Source: Torreya grandis
Taxonomy: Eukaryota; Streptophyta; Pinopsida; Cupressales; Taxaceae
DNA length: 64,000 nucleotides
Reading direction: 5' to 3'
NCBI GenBank assembly: GCA_037957365.1
Contig: JARHVA010000250.1
Location: 2,418,501-2,482,500, forward strand
Each line of letters opens with the position of its first letter. Position 1 is the stretch's first letter. The position numbers were made by a program, and so were the translations under genes. Below are positions 12,290-24,002 of the stretch, piece after piece. The notes beneath the pieces were generated by a model that was not told where the DNA came from, ran no database searches, and saw only the letters and a list, made by a program, of their open reading frames with translations.

Positions 12290-12757
12290 TATTAGTGTAG
12301 GTTTTTATTTTCCCCTATTTATTAATTATGGAAATTGTATTTCTTGTGCATACATGGATTTTTCCTACATTTGTGGGATAGGCTAGCTTATGTGGAGGTG
12401 TGTGTCATAGATGTGTCATAGGTGTCATAAGAATGTCATAAGTAACTCCCTTGATGGGAGTTACTTCTCTATTTTTAGCACCTTGTCACCACCTTTCATG
12501 GAGGAGTTACTAACTATTTTTGGTGTGCCTTGTCCACCTTTTGTGGAGGAGTTAATTTCGTATTCTCCTATTTGTAGTCCTCATTTTGGCCATTCCATGC
12601 TAATCAGATTTTGGTTTTCTCCATTTTGTCTTGTGTAATTTCTCTTATTGTGTTAATTTCAAATTGCTTTAGCATCTTATGGTGTGCACTTGTTCATCTT
12701 GTGTGATCACATCTTCTTTGCACTCGCGTTATCTGGATTCTGGCAACAACTCTGATA
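12290..12757 (+). repeat. Copia 3' LTR
   Basis: The 468-base LTR begins TATTAGTGTAGG and ends CTCTGATA, then TACAA. It matches the 5' LTR over its whole length apart from about 21 substitutions and a 2-base insertion (GTGTGTC against GTGCC). Confidence 0.93.
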
Positions 12758-13995
12758 TACAACAAGTCAATTAATATGTTGAACTCAAATGTACCATATG
12801 TTGAATTTATTAAACTGAGATAGGTTATAAAAGGAAAGTACAACTATGATAGATATATAAAATGATATAATAGTGATGTACTTAGCTGGTTCTAATGCTA
12901 ACACAATGTTGGATATGAAACATGTAAAAATTATTTGAGAAGATAGTTCTAGAATATTCTCTAGATTATAGATCTGATGCTTCTGGCTCTCTAGATAGTT
13001 GTGTCATCCTAGGATGGTTACGTCGATGCTATTATCTAGGTTCAATGGTAGTGTTCAGTAGGGAATATCAATTGAAACATTATGCAACCAATTGGATTTT
13101 TATGGGTTTGGCTTCACCTTCACTCTAGTGCATACATATCTAGGTCCTAAACTATTGCTCCTAGTGAAATGACAAAACTCTAGTTTTACATCTTCAATAT
13201 GACTTAAAAATGAGTTAGTGAGCATATAGTGTCAAGTTGACCCAAAATGACCCTATTGTCAAAGGGCACTACCTACATAACCAATACTTCAGAAGAGGGC
13301 CTCAGACTAGTGTAGTTCTCACCTACGTGTTGGCTTGTATGTGAATCATACAATGTGTGTAAAGCAAGGACAATAATGACCTAGTTTGTAACTTAGAAAA
13401 TATGACTTTATGACTACTTCATTACTACTTTAGACCTATAGCTAGGTTGTTCCTTTGACTAATACCATAAAAGGGTAGAATAGGAAAGCTTTAGATAGCT
13501 TTAGTGCTTTTTGAATGCTCTTTTGGTCTGATTATTAGGTGTTCCACATGTGAAGAATGAATAAGGGTTGATATTGTTTCTATACCAATCTTATTGGGAG
13601 ATAACTTGCATTAAAACACTTAGGCCAACCATTGTAATAAATTTCATTTTTAAATTAGATGAATTTAGGGTACTAGACATTTGCATCGAGTCAGGACAAT
13701 AATGTCAATGTTATTATCTGTCCTGGATATTAGTGTCCAAGAAGGAGAGTAGGCACAAGGTCATAACTTGTAGAGGTATAAGATAAGTACATTTTAAGCA
13801 TTATATGCAAGATGGGATGTTTGTGTCATAAATATAAGGATGGTTGGACTTAGAGATAGGCAAAGGGGCACAAGATAGAGTAGATATGAGGCTTGTAGAA
13901 GCAAGGAATGTGTAGAACTAAGAGGAACAACTAGGGTCTGAGTTTTACAAGTGTACAAGACTAAGGTTCTATATAATAAAAAAATAATGTCTACA

Positions 13996-14187
13996 TTTGT
14001 CTCCCTTTAGTATAGTAATTAAATTACTAGTTTAAAAGAAAGAAATAAGTACTTGGGTGTATATGCACACCTTGTCTTTGCTTGAGTTAAAATTTAAGTG
14101 TTTTACTAGAGTTGAATTTGAGTGCTTTGCTAGTGACTAACCTGTAACTAGGAACATGCTACATCATATAATCAATACATATAATAT
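13996..14187 (-). mobile_element. Internal remnant next to the split LTR
   Basis: About 190 bases beside the LTR start resemble 51231-51420, which lies in the same position beside another LTR copy. Shared parts include AGAAATAA, a TACTTGGGTGT/TACCTAGGTGT stretch and CACACCTTGTCTTT. This is probably the 3' end of the family's internal region. Confidence 0.6.
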
Positions 14188-14877
14188 TTTATTTATTTTT
14201 AATGATTAAAAGAGATTTTTAGAAAGTACTTTGATTTTTAGAGAGATTAAAAATAGTTGTTATCATCTAACATAGTGATGAGTATATTTGATCTTTTGTT
14301 AAACCTAAAAATATAATTTTGACTAGGTGATGTGTAAAGTATATACATAATTACACATTATTTTCAAGCTAAGGTTTTTATATGTAAATGTCACTATTTA
14401 TGAGAGTTTGATAGGGTTAGAGAATGATGGAATGAAAAAGTAGATTTAGTGTATCTAAAGAGAAGGTTCATAGTCAACTATGATAAGTGTTTAATTAAAT
14501 GTTGTTAAAACTAAATTAAATGATTGAAGGAATTGTAGGAACAAAAAGTACTAAACTTAATTAAAGGAATAATTTAAACCATTAAAGAAAAGAATTGAAT
14601 TTATTAGAATGAAGAACTTCAACCACTTAAGCAAATTTTTATTTCATACATAACATGTGAAAATATTTTTTAATCAGAGGGAGTTCATACTATCATCAAT
14701 CATGAGTTAGTCTAGTCAAGTTAGATTAGTAAGTGATATTTTCCATAGAGTTAAAAGTAGTTTTTAGTCCTCTTGGAAATGGTTAATTATGAAAAAATAT
14801 GTATTGGTAGATTAGCCCAAATTTTTTATGATTTTATAGATTCATGATTTTAATTTCCTTATAAAATCTATTCTAAC
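14188..14877. repeat. 0.7-kb duplicated block, copy 2
   Basis: This is the partner of 5437-6140 in the same orientation, ending like it in ATAAAAT. It abuts the internal remnant at 13996-14187. No gene is recognisable. Confidence 0.75.
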
Positions 14878-16599
14878 CTATTTTGGGACATACTTTTTTT
14901 TATAATTACTATATCTGGGTCTCATTCATGTCCTAAAATTATAAAAGTCATGTATTGGTTATTTTGAATTGCCACTTATTTATATATATTGGCTATATTA
15001 ATTAAATGATTATAAAATAATAACCTTAGATATTTTAGTGAGGATCATAAACCCAACTTATTATTACATAGAATCTAATATGTTATTGCACCACATAGTT
15101 GTATGTTTACGCTAGAGGCATTTTCATTGCCAAGCTTATACCAAATATTACTCTGACATAGTATATTCCATTTATTTTTTATTATTTGGTTAAATTTTCC
15201 ATTTTTGATAGTTTTTATTTGATTTACAACATACAAATACTCAAGAAATTTAATGTGCATGTTTATTATAGATATGAAGTTTCTTAAATAACTGATTTTC
15301 TTTTTTTTTGTTACATAGGTGAATCAATAACGTTATTTCATTTTATACTATTGGTAAAAGGTTTAAATATGTAAAAATACCACTATAGCCCCCAACTCTC
15401 CTCGATAAACATGACCCAAAGTGATGGAGACCCTTAGTTGGTCAGTTCAGAACTATCGTCATCAAGCTGGTGCACACATAGTGGAGTCAAGTCAATCTAC
15501 CCCTGTTACCCCAACATGGCTTGACTTAAAAGTTGTGAACTTATATCTCTTCTTGGTAAATACCAATAAATTATCAATCCACCCAACCCTTGGGACTCCT
15601 AACTTTACTTTTATTACAAACTCAAATATTTTTTAATAAATTCGGTGCCATACAACCACATGTTTTTAAATGTCAACTGACACCTTCAGTATATACTATC
15701 AATTTTGAGAGGATTGTTAGTGGTTTCATGGGGATTAAGAAATACTTAAAAAATAGAAATATAATAAGTAATTTTGAATTTTTTAGCTATTGATCATTTT
15801 TGTTGATGGTTTTCTGTTGTAGTTAGGTTTCATAAATCCACTTTTGACTTTATCAAATGGTTGTGTTGCTTCATGTGTTATTAAAAGGCTGCATGATTGC
15901 ATCATGTATATGTTGCTTCACTCATTTTGAAATTAGTTTTTATAAGGCTATGTAGCATGTGGCTACCCAAAAAATTTGAGGTGGGTATGTAGTTTTTAAT
16001 TCATTATATGATTCAAAGAGTGTATAATGTGATTAACCTATAATGAGTACTTCAGGACTCTTAATTTCCTGATAATTATTGTTAATGCTAGCATCAATTT
16101 TTTCTCTTTATTCTTACTAGTGTTAAATAAAAGAAGACAATGGAACCGTTAGCTATCCATTATAGGAAAAGGAATTAACATGAAAATGGGTTCATTCCAT
16201 CCTTCTAAAAGTAGACATAATTTCATCATTATATTTGTAAGTTTTGAATGTTTTGTTCAATAATTTTTTAAAAGAAGACCTTCAAGAAAAATCTCACTTT
16301 CTTTGCATATCCTAGTCCAAATATTCATGGTTCTCAAAAAATTTAGTGTAAAAATAAAATAAAGGAGTATGGTGATTATGGATCAGAGTGGGTCATGAAA
16401 ATCTATTGTTATTATCCTTGTAGAGGTTTTGTTTTATGATCCCATCGTTGGTAGCATAAGCATCGATGGAAATGACCTCGAAAGCTTCAATTTCAAGAGT
16501 TCGAGATGAAACATAACTTTGGTATGATAGAGTCCCACTATGTTTATAAGAAGCATTCAACAAAAAAATAGTGATAGAAAGGATAATGCCACAAGATTG
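14878..16599. other. AT-rich DNA without recognisable genes
   Basis: Short frames near 15075, 15421 and 15590 lack domains, good start contexts or splice partners. I assign nothing. Confidence 0.6.
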
Positions 16600-17450
16600 T
16601 GTTTAATATTAAATTTATATGTGTGTGGTGGAATAGGGTTGATAATATAAAAATAGTTCAAGTATAAGGGTGATAAACTAATCTATAGCAGATCAATAAA
16701 TTATAAACTTAGATAAATTAATATTATGAATTATAATATTGAGATATGCTAAATATAAAAGGAATCAAATTTGAAATATGTTTAATCGATTACAATACTA
16801 AAGAGAAATGATGCTTAGCTAGGATTACTATGTGCAAGCAGATCTAGAATAGAAACAAGTAGAAAGTACACATAATTTTTATTCTAGTTATATAATCAAA
16901 TTCTAAAAATTGTACTTTTGTATCCATAAACACTACCATCAGATTTAGACACTAGCATCAATGCTAGTGTCTAGTTATAATGCGGGTGTCTAATACAGAA
17001 TAATGATTGGATCTTGATGTGACCAAATTTATTATTTTATGTTTTTATTACCTCTTTAGTGATATATTCATATCTAGGGTAAAATTTATCACTCTTTTCC
17101 AATTGATCAAACCTTAGCTCTTCACCCTTATTCACCCCTATAATGAGCTTGCTAAAAATGGGTTAGTAGGCTCATGATGTTGAGTTGAACCCAAATACCC
17201 CTTTGTCAATAGGTGACAACTACATAACCAATACTAAAAGGAAGGCCTTAGAATTATGTAGTTATCCCCTATGTGTGAGAATGTGTGTGCACAAGGGCAT
17301 AATATAATATGTGAAGATTCATGTGGTGATCTAGCTTGTAATTTGACAAATATCACTCATGAAATATGATTTTTTTGTTTCAAACTTGTAATATGATTGT
17401 CTATGTGCTTGATATGTAAATAAAGACAAATATGGTAGAATAGTTTGGTT
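16600..17450 (-). mobile_element. Partial LTR of the 1.34-kb family
   Basis: The plus strand begins TGTTTAATATTAAA, the reverse complement of the family's TTAAACA end. It continues through AAGGGTGATAA, GCTAATA-like and ACTACATAACCAATACT stretches shared with 12763-13500 and with the reverse complements of 54700-55396 and 57180-57470. It fades before the TGTAGA end, so the copy is truncated near 17450. I saw no polypurine tract or target duplication. Confidence 0.65.
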
Positions 17451-17482
17451 GTATAGTTAATTGATTGGGCTTTATGAAACAT

Positions 17483-17524
17483 CGCCGCCCCGCCCCCCCG
17501 CCCCCCCCCCCCCCCCCCCCCCCC
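17483..17524. repeat. Poly-C tract
   Basis: The C-rich tract ends in an uninterrupted run of 24 C (17501-17524) and is followed by a run of A. The minus strand is G-rich and could fold as a G-quadruplex. The run length is prone to sequencing or assembly error. Confidence 0.85.
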
Positions 17525-18250
17525 TAAAAAAAAAACTAAGTATTTTTACTTCCATCTTACAAAACAAGGTTAAGAGTGGGAACTAATACATCATGTTCTT
17601 TTATGCATAACCACTTGTTACTTTATTGTATTAAGGCCATAACCCACAACCAAAATCACGTTATGAAAAACCTTAACTAGGGAGATTACCTCTATCAGAT
17701 TCTATAGAGAATAATGTTGTTGTGTTAATTTTATATCTAGCTTAGGGCATATCTCTATGTGGGTCCATATGGATAGATCCCAACTTATATGTAGGTAGTT
17801 TCCTTCCTAATTGGACCCCCTAGGTATCCTTACACTACCTAAGTATCTCGTATCCATGGAAGCCTGAGTATAGGTTGGGGTAGGTAATCTTATCGCACAT
17901 AAAATACTTGAGATAAGTATTTAGGTTATTAATTACATTTGAACATTAGGATCAAATAATAACCAGTAGGAGTTTATTTATTATGATTAAAATTAGAGGT
18001 TATGACATTTGTTTATAAGCCATAATTCAAATTATATCATGATACTATCTAAATTAATCAACGATGTTCACAATATCAAGGTCAACAATTGGAAAGTAAA
18101 TCTATAAAATCCATAGAATTATAATAGGCTTTTGAAATGTTTGATCTTAATAAACTTCATTTAAGTGAAAATGCTATTAAAGTACTATCCATTTTAGATC
18201 ATTGTACCATGATTGATAAGCTTTAAGAGTCATCATACTACGTGTTTTTT
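17525..18250. other. AT-rich DNA without recognisable genes
   Basis: I see no gene or repeat signature between the poly-C tract and the CTTAT target duplication at 18251-18255. Confidence 0.6.
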
Positions 18251-18255
18251 CTTAT

Positions 18256-19215
18256 TATAGACATTTAAAATTGGACACTTTGTATTGATTTTAACCTTCT
18301 TTGCACTAAATACCTAATCATCTCTAATCATCCATAATTTTCCCTAATCACTATTCATCATTCACTATTCAATATTCACTATTCACTACTTTATTATCCC
18401 TAAATTAATCCAAATTTAATTAAATAATCTTTCTATAATTAAAAATTCCATGGATTTTGGAATAATTTTCATAAATCTAAAAAATCAAAATTATCCTTAC
18501 ATGCCCAAAGGCTCCAACTATCCCCCACCATTCTGATTTAATAATCCACCTTTATTCCCATTGTCTTCCATGATCTAATTTAATAATCCACCTTTATTTT
18601 CATTGTCCTCCATGATCTAATTTTTTAATCCACTTTTATTTCTGTTGTTCTCCATGATCCAATTTAATAATCTACTTTTATTCTCATTATCTTCATGATT
18701 TGGTTTTTTCTAATTTAATAATCCACTTCATATCCACTTACTAATTTTATATCATATCTTTCTTCGAAATAAATTTTATATTCATTTGTGAGTCCCACAT
18801 GTTCTCCATTCTAATTTTAATTCAAGATTCCCATTATGAAATAAAAATTACCTTTTATTCTCATCCCTTGATCTTCATCTCAAGATGGATGGTTCACATC
18901 CATTTCTAAATTCTATAAATTAGAGGTTATTCCTCCAATTTAGTCAAGTTTCTTCTTTAGAGGTTTATTATACTGAGATTATAAGAGATTGCATATGATG
19001 ACGCTACCCATTTTGCCCTTGTGTTGGAAGTGTGAGAAACCACATTTTGAACAACAAATTGAATTCAAATCGCAATGGAGGAAACTTTATTTTATGCTAA
19101 GGTATAATTTAGTTTTGTTTATTTCATTTTTAGCTCTATCATAATTTAAGTTATTTTAGAATAAGATTTCATTTGAATTATTAGTTTATTTTCTTTTCTA
19201 GATTTTTTTGATACA
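18256..19215 (+). repeat. Outer Gypsy 5' LTR
   Basis: The 960-base LTR begins TATAGAC (the 3' LTR keeps TGTAGAC) and ends GATACA. It holds ATTCACTATTC-type short repeats near 18350-18390 and four copies of a 42-bp unit at about 18540-18707. Confidence 0.9.
18540..18707 (+). repeat. 42-bp minisatellite in the 5' LTR, four copies
   Basis: Units starting near 18540, 18582, 18624 and 18666 follow the pattern AATAATCCACCTTTATTCCC then CCATGATCTAATTT. The 3' LTR has five units, which explains most of the LTR length difference. Confidence 0.85.
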
Positions 19216-19218
19216 TTT

Positions 19219-19237
19219 TGGCACGCTCGATGAAACC
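19219..19237 (+). other. Outer Gypsy primer-binding site
   Basis: TGGCACGCTCGATGAAACC starts three bases after the LTR. It agrees at 13 of 19 positions with the inner element's site, and all differences are transitions. I do not name the tRNA. Confidence 0.7.
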
Positions 19238-19342
19238 TTTCCTACATCTTTTTATCTTTTAAACGCTCTTAGTAATTAAGTTACATTTCACTTTTGGAGA
19301 AAAATTTACTTTTTATTTTCAGCTTCTTGTTTAGTTGCAAGA

Positions 19343-20057
19343 TTGTGTATGCTTTTTCCTTGGCGTCACATTGGTGATGATACTCAGAAATCAAAAATGT
19401 TCTTTTAACTTATCTGTTACCCAAGTTAATCTTTTGTATGCTCTTTTCTTGGTGTCACATTGATAATGATACTTGGAAATTAGAAACAAATGTCAACTTT
19501 TTATTTTTATTTATTTATTTATATTTGTCATAGTTACATTTAGAATTAGTTTCTAATTGATTTTTATTGTTTTATCTTGTTTTTTGTGGTTTGTTCTAAC
19601 TTTATTGCAGGTTTCCTTGATTAAAAAACAAACTCTCTAACAAATTTTTTGCAGAATGCTTATCAAAGAAACACCACAAAAGGGCTAAACAAAAAAAAAA
19701 AATTTCTTTTTTTTTTCTACTAACACTTTTAATTCTGTTTTTTAAGTTTTTAGTAATTAGATTACATTTGGTTTGGAGCTAATTATTTATCTTTAAGAAT
19801 TTTCATTTGTAATTGTGAAATTATGTATGCTCTTCCCTTAGCATCACATTGGTGATGATGCTTGGGAATCAAAAATAATTCCATAATTATTTGTGTGGTG
19901 TTTACGTATGCTCATTTTTAGTTTAGAGTTAATTATTTCTCTTTAAGTATTCTATTTTTAATTGTGGATTTGTGTATACTTCCCTTAGCATCACATTGGT
20001 GATGATACTCAGGAATAAAAAATAATTCGTGATGATACTTGAAAATTAGAAACAAGC
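19343..20057 (+). repeat. Leader repeats of the outer Gypsy
   Basis: A motif of about 55 bases with core CATCACATTGGTGATGATAC occurs near 19343, 19434, 19823 and 19971, with a fragment near 20030. The last two copies sit in a larger unit of about 148 bases that also includes TTAATTATTT and CTTTAAG. They lie in the untranslated leader before gag. Confidence 0.8.
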
Positions 20058-20933
20058 ACTTACTTTTTATTTCTTTTTCTACGGGCTCTATTGACCATGG
20101 ATTTCACCACCATGCGGTAGACCAAACCCTATATATCCACAGGGTATATAAATTGAGATCCAAATATTTCAATTGCCTAAGTGGTCATGTGTTTTAATCA
20201 CACTATGACATGAAGAGATTTCATGATCCAATACTAAAGGTTTCAATAGTTGCCTTAAAATATGATATCAATGATTATCAACACACTGAAACCCCTATAG
20301 CTATGTTGAGAACTTTGGAACAAGACCCAATAGTGTGTGCATATTTTATCTATTTATTTTATAGTTTTAGACCTCAATGTATTGCAAGGTATCTTAGAGG
20401 ACTCTCCTTTTATAATATTATTTAAATGTTAAGATTAAGAAAGCCTCTTTTACCGTTTGACTTTAGTGCATCAGTTAATGATTAACACCAAGAAGTTACC
20501 TTCTACACACCCTCAAAATTGGACTCAGTGGGACATGGGAATGGTAGTTTCCTCCATGGTTAGTGCCTTGAAATATTTTAATGCAACTTAGAGCATGGAT
20601 GAGTAAGTGACATTGGAATTCCCAAACGTTAGTCACAACCCCTATCCTATTTTTTCACCTTTTATGTGTAATTGCTTGACTGTTTAAAGTAAGATTTTTC
20701 TTGTTGTTTCCTTGTGTTTGCCATGTGCTGAAATATCCTTTTTTTGTAAACAAACTATTTTGAGTTTTTATTTTTATTTTTTTTAAAAATTTCAAGGCAT
20801 CCAAGAATTAAAACATCTTTTTTCCAAAAACTCAAAGCAATTAGTTTAAGAATTTGAATTTTTTAGTCAAGTTGGTTAGTGTTATTAGTTTAAAAATTCC
20901 ATTTTATTTGAGTCATTTTATTTTATCCTATCC

Positions 20934-23766
20934 ATGTTGCCTATCACCATGCAAATGGCCATGATAAATAATCTAAATGCAACAGTTGATCCATTCAACA
21001 ATGATCCCTTTTAATTTACTGGCCAATATCATCATGTAGAAATACATGAGATAACCGAACAAGAAAGAGGGAATTAATAGGATAAGGGTATGTATAAATC
21101 TATCCAACCTCCACCCTCCTTTGATGAGTATATCATGTCAAATAAGAATGAAGTCTTGATTCAATCCTTGGGCTTTGGAGAAAAATTCCCATCTTATTTT
21201 GATATACAGAACTTGTAATATTTGATTTCAATAAAATAACCTTCATCCTTAAATCCTAATCAATATATCTCACAAGGTTATTTAGAGGGTAGAAATGCCC
21301 TCATAACATCTTCACAACCTCATCCCCAAGTTTCTCAAGACAAAGGTAAAGCTATCTTATGTGAGGAATAATCTCAAGCAAGACATGGATTTTCCATAGA
21401 AATTTATACAACACAAGCAACCCAAAATATTATGCACTTTCAATCTCATCCACCAATCAATCCTTTTGGTAACCACAATGTGAATGTGAATCCTAATTTA
21501 CCTTCACAATTTTATCTGACTAATTTGAGTTTTAATATACCTTCAAACTCACCAATCACTCACCCAACCAATCAAAACTTGAATTTTAATTCAAGTTTAC
21601 CAATCATGCAACAAACCAACCCAAACTTGAACATGGGCCTCCTATTTAATTCAAGTTTGACAAATCAACATTTGATTACATTGAATTTGAATGTTCATCC
21701 AAATTCACAAGGTTATGGTCAAATTAATTTGAGTTTGAATATATCTTAAAATTCACCAATCGACCTCAATCAAAGTCTCCAAGGCTCACCAATCATTCCC
21801 AATCAAAACTTGAACACTCATTCTAGCTTTCCCAATCAACCATCCAATCCTAGTTTGAGTATTTATTCATGCATACTCAACAATCTTAATTTAAACAATG
21901 GTTTACTAAATCAATCTTCTTCCTCTAAAACTCTTGGATTGGTTCCATCCAATCCAAATTTCAATCCAATTTTCACTCCAAATTTTAATCCCATTCCAAC
22001 TCATTTTAACTCCAATCCCAACCTTTCATTTAATTCCACCCCAAATCCTAATACAAGTTTAAACCAAAATTACATGCCAACTAACTTTAATTTAAATAAC
22101 CCTAACACAAATCCTAATTTTAACCTTAACCAAAATCAAAACAATACAAGCAAAAATCCACTCCAACTAAACCAAGATAACTCTAATTAAACCTCAAGTT
22201 CTAATCCATTTAGTTTAAACTACAACATACACCCACAACTACCCAATCCAAATCTATTTAATCAATCTAATTCTGGTTACAACACTAATACCAACTCCAT
22301 GAACTTCAACAATAATCCACCAAATAACTCAAACTTCCATACAAACCCAAATCTAATAAATCCAAACCTAAACTTTGAAAATAACCCTAACCTTGGTTTT
22401 AACCTAAATTTAAATCAAACAAACTTTGGTTCAAATCCAAATCCAAGTCAAACAAATTTTGGTTTTAATACAAACCCAAACCTTGGTTATTATCCCAATT
22501 TCTTTTTTCAAAGCCTCAAAACATTAACTTTAACAACCAACCTCAAAACAACTTTAACCAATAAATGAACAAACCAAATTCCATAAAACACAAACCAATT
22601 CATGGGTCAACTATCTAATTCCATAAATCCACTAAGTCAAATGAACCAACTATCCCCATATATCATACAAGAGTTTCAAAACATAAAGAATAGAGTTTAA
22701 GGCTTACAAGATGGTGCTTACTCAAGGCAAAAACATTTCAAGTTTGAGAAAATTTTCTCATACCCATACGATTTAAGTATAATGACTACACCTTTTCCAA
22801 AGTACCTCATAAAATTTGAAAAGTATAAAGGTAAAATGGATCCCAAATAACATCTTTCTGGATTCTATCATGCATATGCATATGTTTCTTATAGTAATGA
22901 ATACATGTTGCATTTATTACCATGAAGTCTAGGGGGAAAGCCCTTGAATGGTTTTCATGACTTCCAAAAGGATCTATTTTCACTTTTGAGGACTTATATG
23001 AAATTTTTTTTTACCACTTATCTTATATCATTGGAAAGGATTTGACAACCTTATATTTACACAATACCAAACAACACAGTGTCAAAACTTTTGCTTCCTT
23101 CCTACAAAGATGGTGAGCAATGACAAGTCATTTCACATGGTCATTTCCTAAACTGAGCTTGTGGTCATCTTTATGAATAATTTAAATATATACTTGGGAT
23201 ACCATTTTATAATTCTATTCCCAAGGACATTTGATGAAATCATCAAAAAGGGAGTTCAAGTAGAAAGAACATTAATTAAAAGAGGTGTAATCAAAATATT
23301 TAGATAAGATAATAATAACTCCTCTAAACAAATAGAAAAAACTAAGTTATTTTCCAAAAACAAAAATATTGTTGGATATAGTGTGACTGATGTCAAATAG
23401 ATTTAAAATCCCCAACATAAAAAACAAACCTACAATCAACTAATTAATAATATCACAATTCTTGGAGGACAACCTAAACAAGGAAAACCTAAGCGCAAGT
23501 TCACTCAATTGGGTGAAACTTATGAGAATGCTTTTCAAAATTTTGGTCATGAAAACATGATCACATGGCCTAACACTAAACCCTTTGATGAAGATGCTCC
23601 TAAACCCAATTGGTATAAAGAAGATGAGCAATGTGAATACCATCGGATTAAAAGACATTCAACTGATAGTTGTATGCACCTTAAACACTATGTTCAAGAC
23701 CTCATTGATAGAGGTGACATAGCAATAAAAAATCAACCATTTAAAGCATATAACAAAAAAAATTAG
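20934..23766 (+). pseudogene. Outer Gypsy gag (decayed), with Asn/Pro-rich N-terminal part
   Basis: Gag builds the capsid of the retrotransposon particle and packages its RNA. The best start is ATG 20934, which shares a frame with the coding stretches from 21432, 21810 and 22299. The N-terminal 500 or so codons are very rich in Asn, Pro, Leu, Phe and Ser, with many NPN, NLN and NFN steps. A frameshift lies near 22500. A capsid-like domain follows at about 22780-23290 (KALEWFS, LPKGSIFTFEDLYE, SVKTFASFLQRW). Near 23640 a CX2HX4HX4C knuckle reads CEYHRIKRHSTDSC. Several stops interrupt the frame. The nested element lies just downstream, and the frame reads on into the protease region if one target duplication copy is kept. 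Confidence 0.8.
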
Positions 23767-24002
23767 GGATATACCAAGATACATTCCCCAATCATGAGAA
23801 AGGAATGGGAAAGCAAAAATAAGAACAACTAGAATCTAGTAATGTTAATTAGGCAAGTCATCCACTCGATTCTATAGTCAATAATATCGATTCTATGTAT
23901 AAATATGTCAATGTTATTAATTTTACATCATATGAATTCATCATTACCATAAGGTGATCAAAGGTTACCCTTCCATCATCCTCTAATGTTGAATGTAAGT
24001 AC
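23767..24002 (+). other. Gag-protease linker up to the nested insertion
   Basis: This part of the outer Gypsy ends with the AGTAC duplication at 23998-24002. Its reading frame matches that resuming after 34147. Confidence 0.6.

Larger units (their letters stand above)
6233..12762 (+). mobile_element. Ty1/Copia retrotransposon with TACAA target duplication
   Basis: The element proper is 6238-12757 (6,520 bases), flanked by TACAA at 6233-6237 and 12758-12762. It has two LTRs of 466 and 468 bases, a primer-binding site, one long gag-pol frame in Copia order (gag, protease, integrase, reverse transcriptase, RNase H) and a polypurine tract. I count about 21 substitutions and one 2-base indel between the LTRs (about 4.5%). 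The ends are TATTAG and TGATA, not the usual TG and CA. Stops, two frameshifts and a lost integrase glutamate make it non-autonomous now. Confidence 0.95.
6141..13995 (-). mobile_element. LTR of the 1.34-kb family, split by a Copia insertion
   Basis: Read on the minus strand this LTR runs from TGTAGAC at 13995 to TTAAACA at 6141. Without the Copia and one target duplication it is about 1,330 bases, matching the solo LTR at 54055-55396 (1,342). On the minus strand the purine-rich run AAAGGGAGACAAA lies directly before its start (plus 13996-14008), the place of a polypurine tract. It is therefore probably the 3' LTR of a reverse-oriented element. The Copia sits 97 bases from the 6141 end, and alignment to other copies continues on both sides of it. 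Confidence 0.75.
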
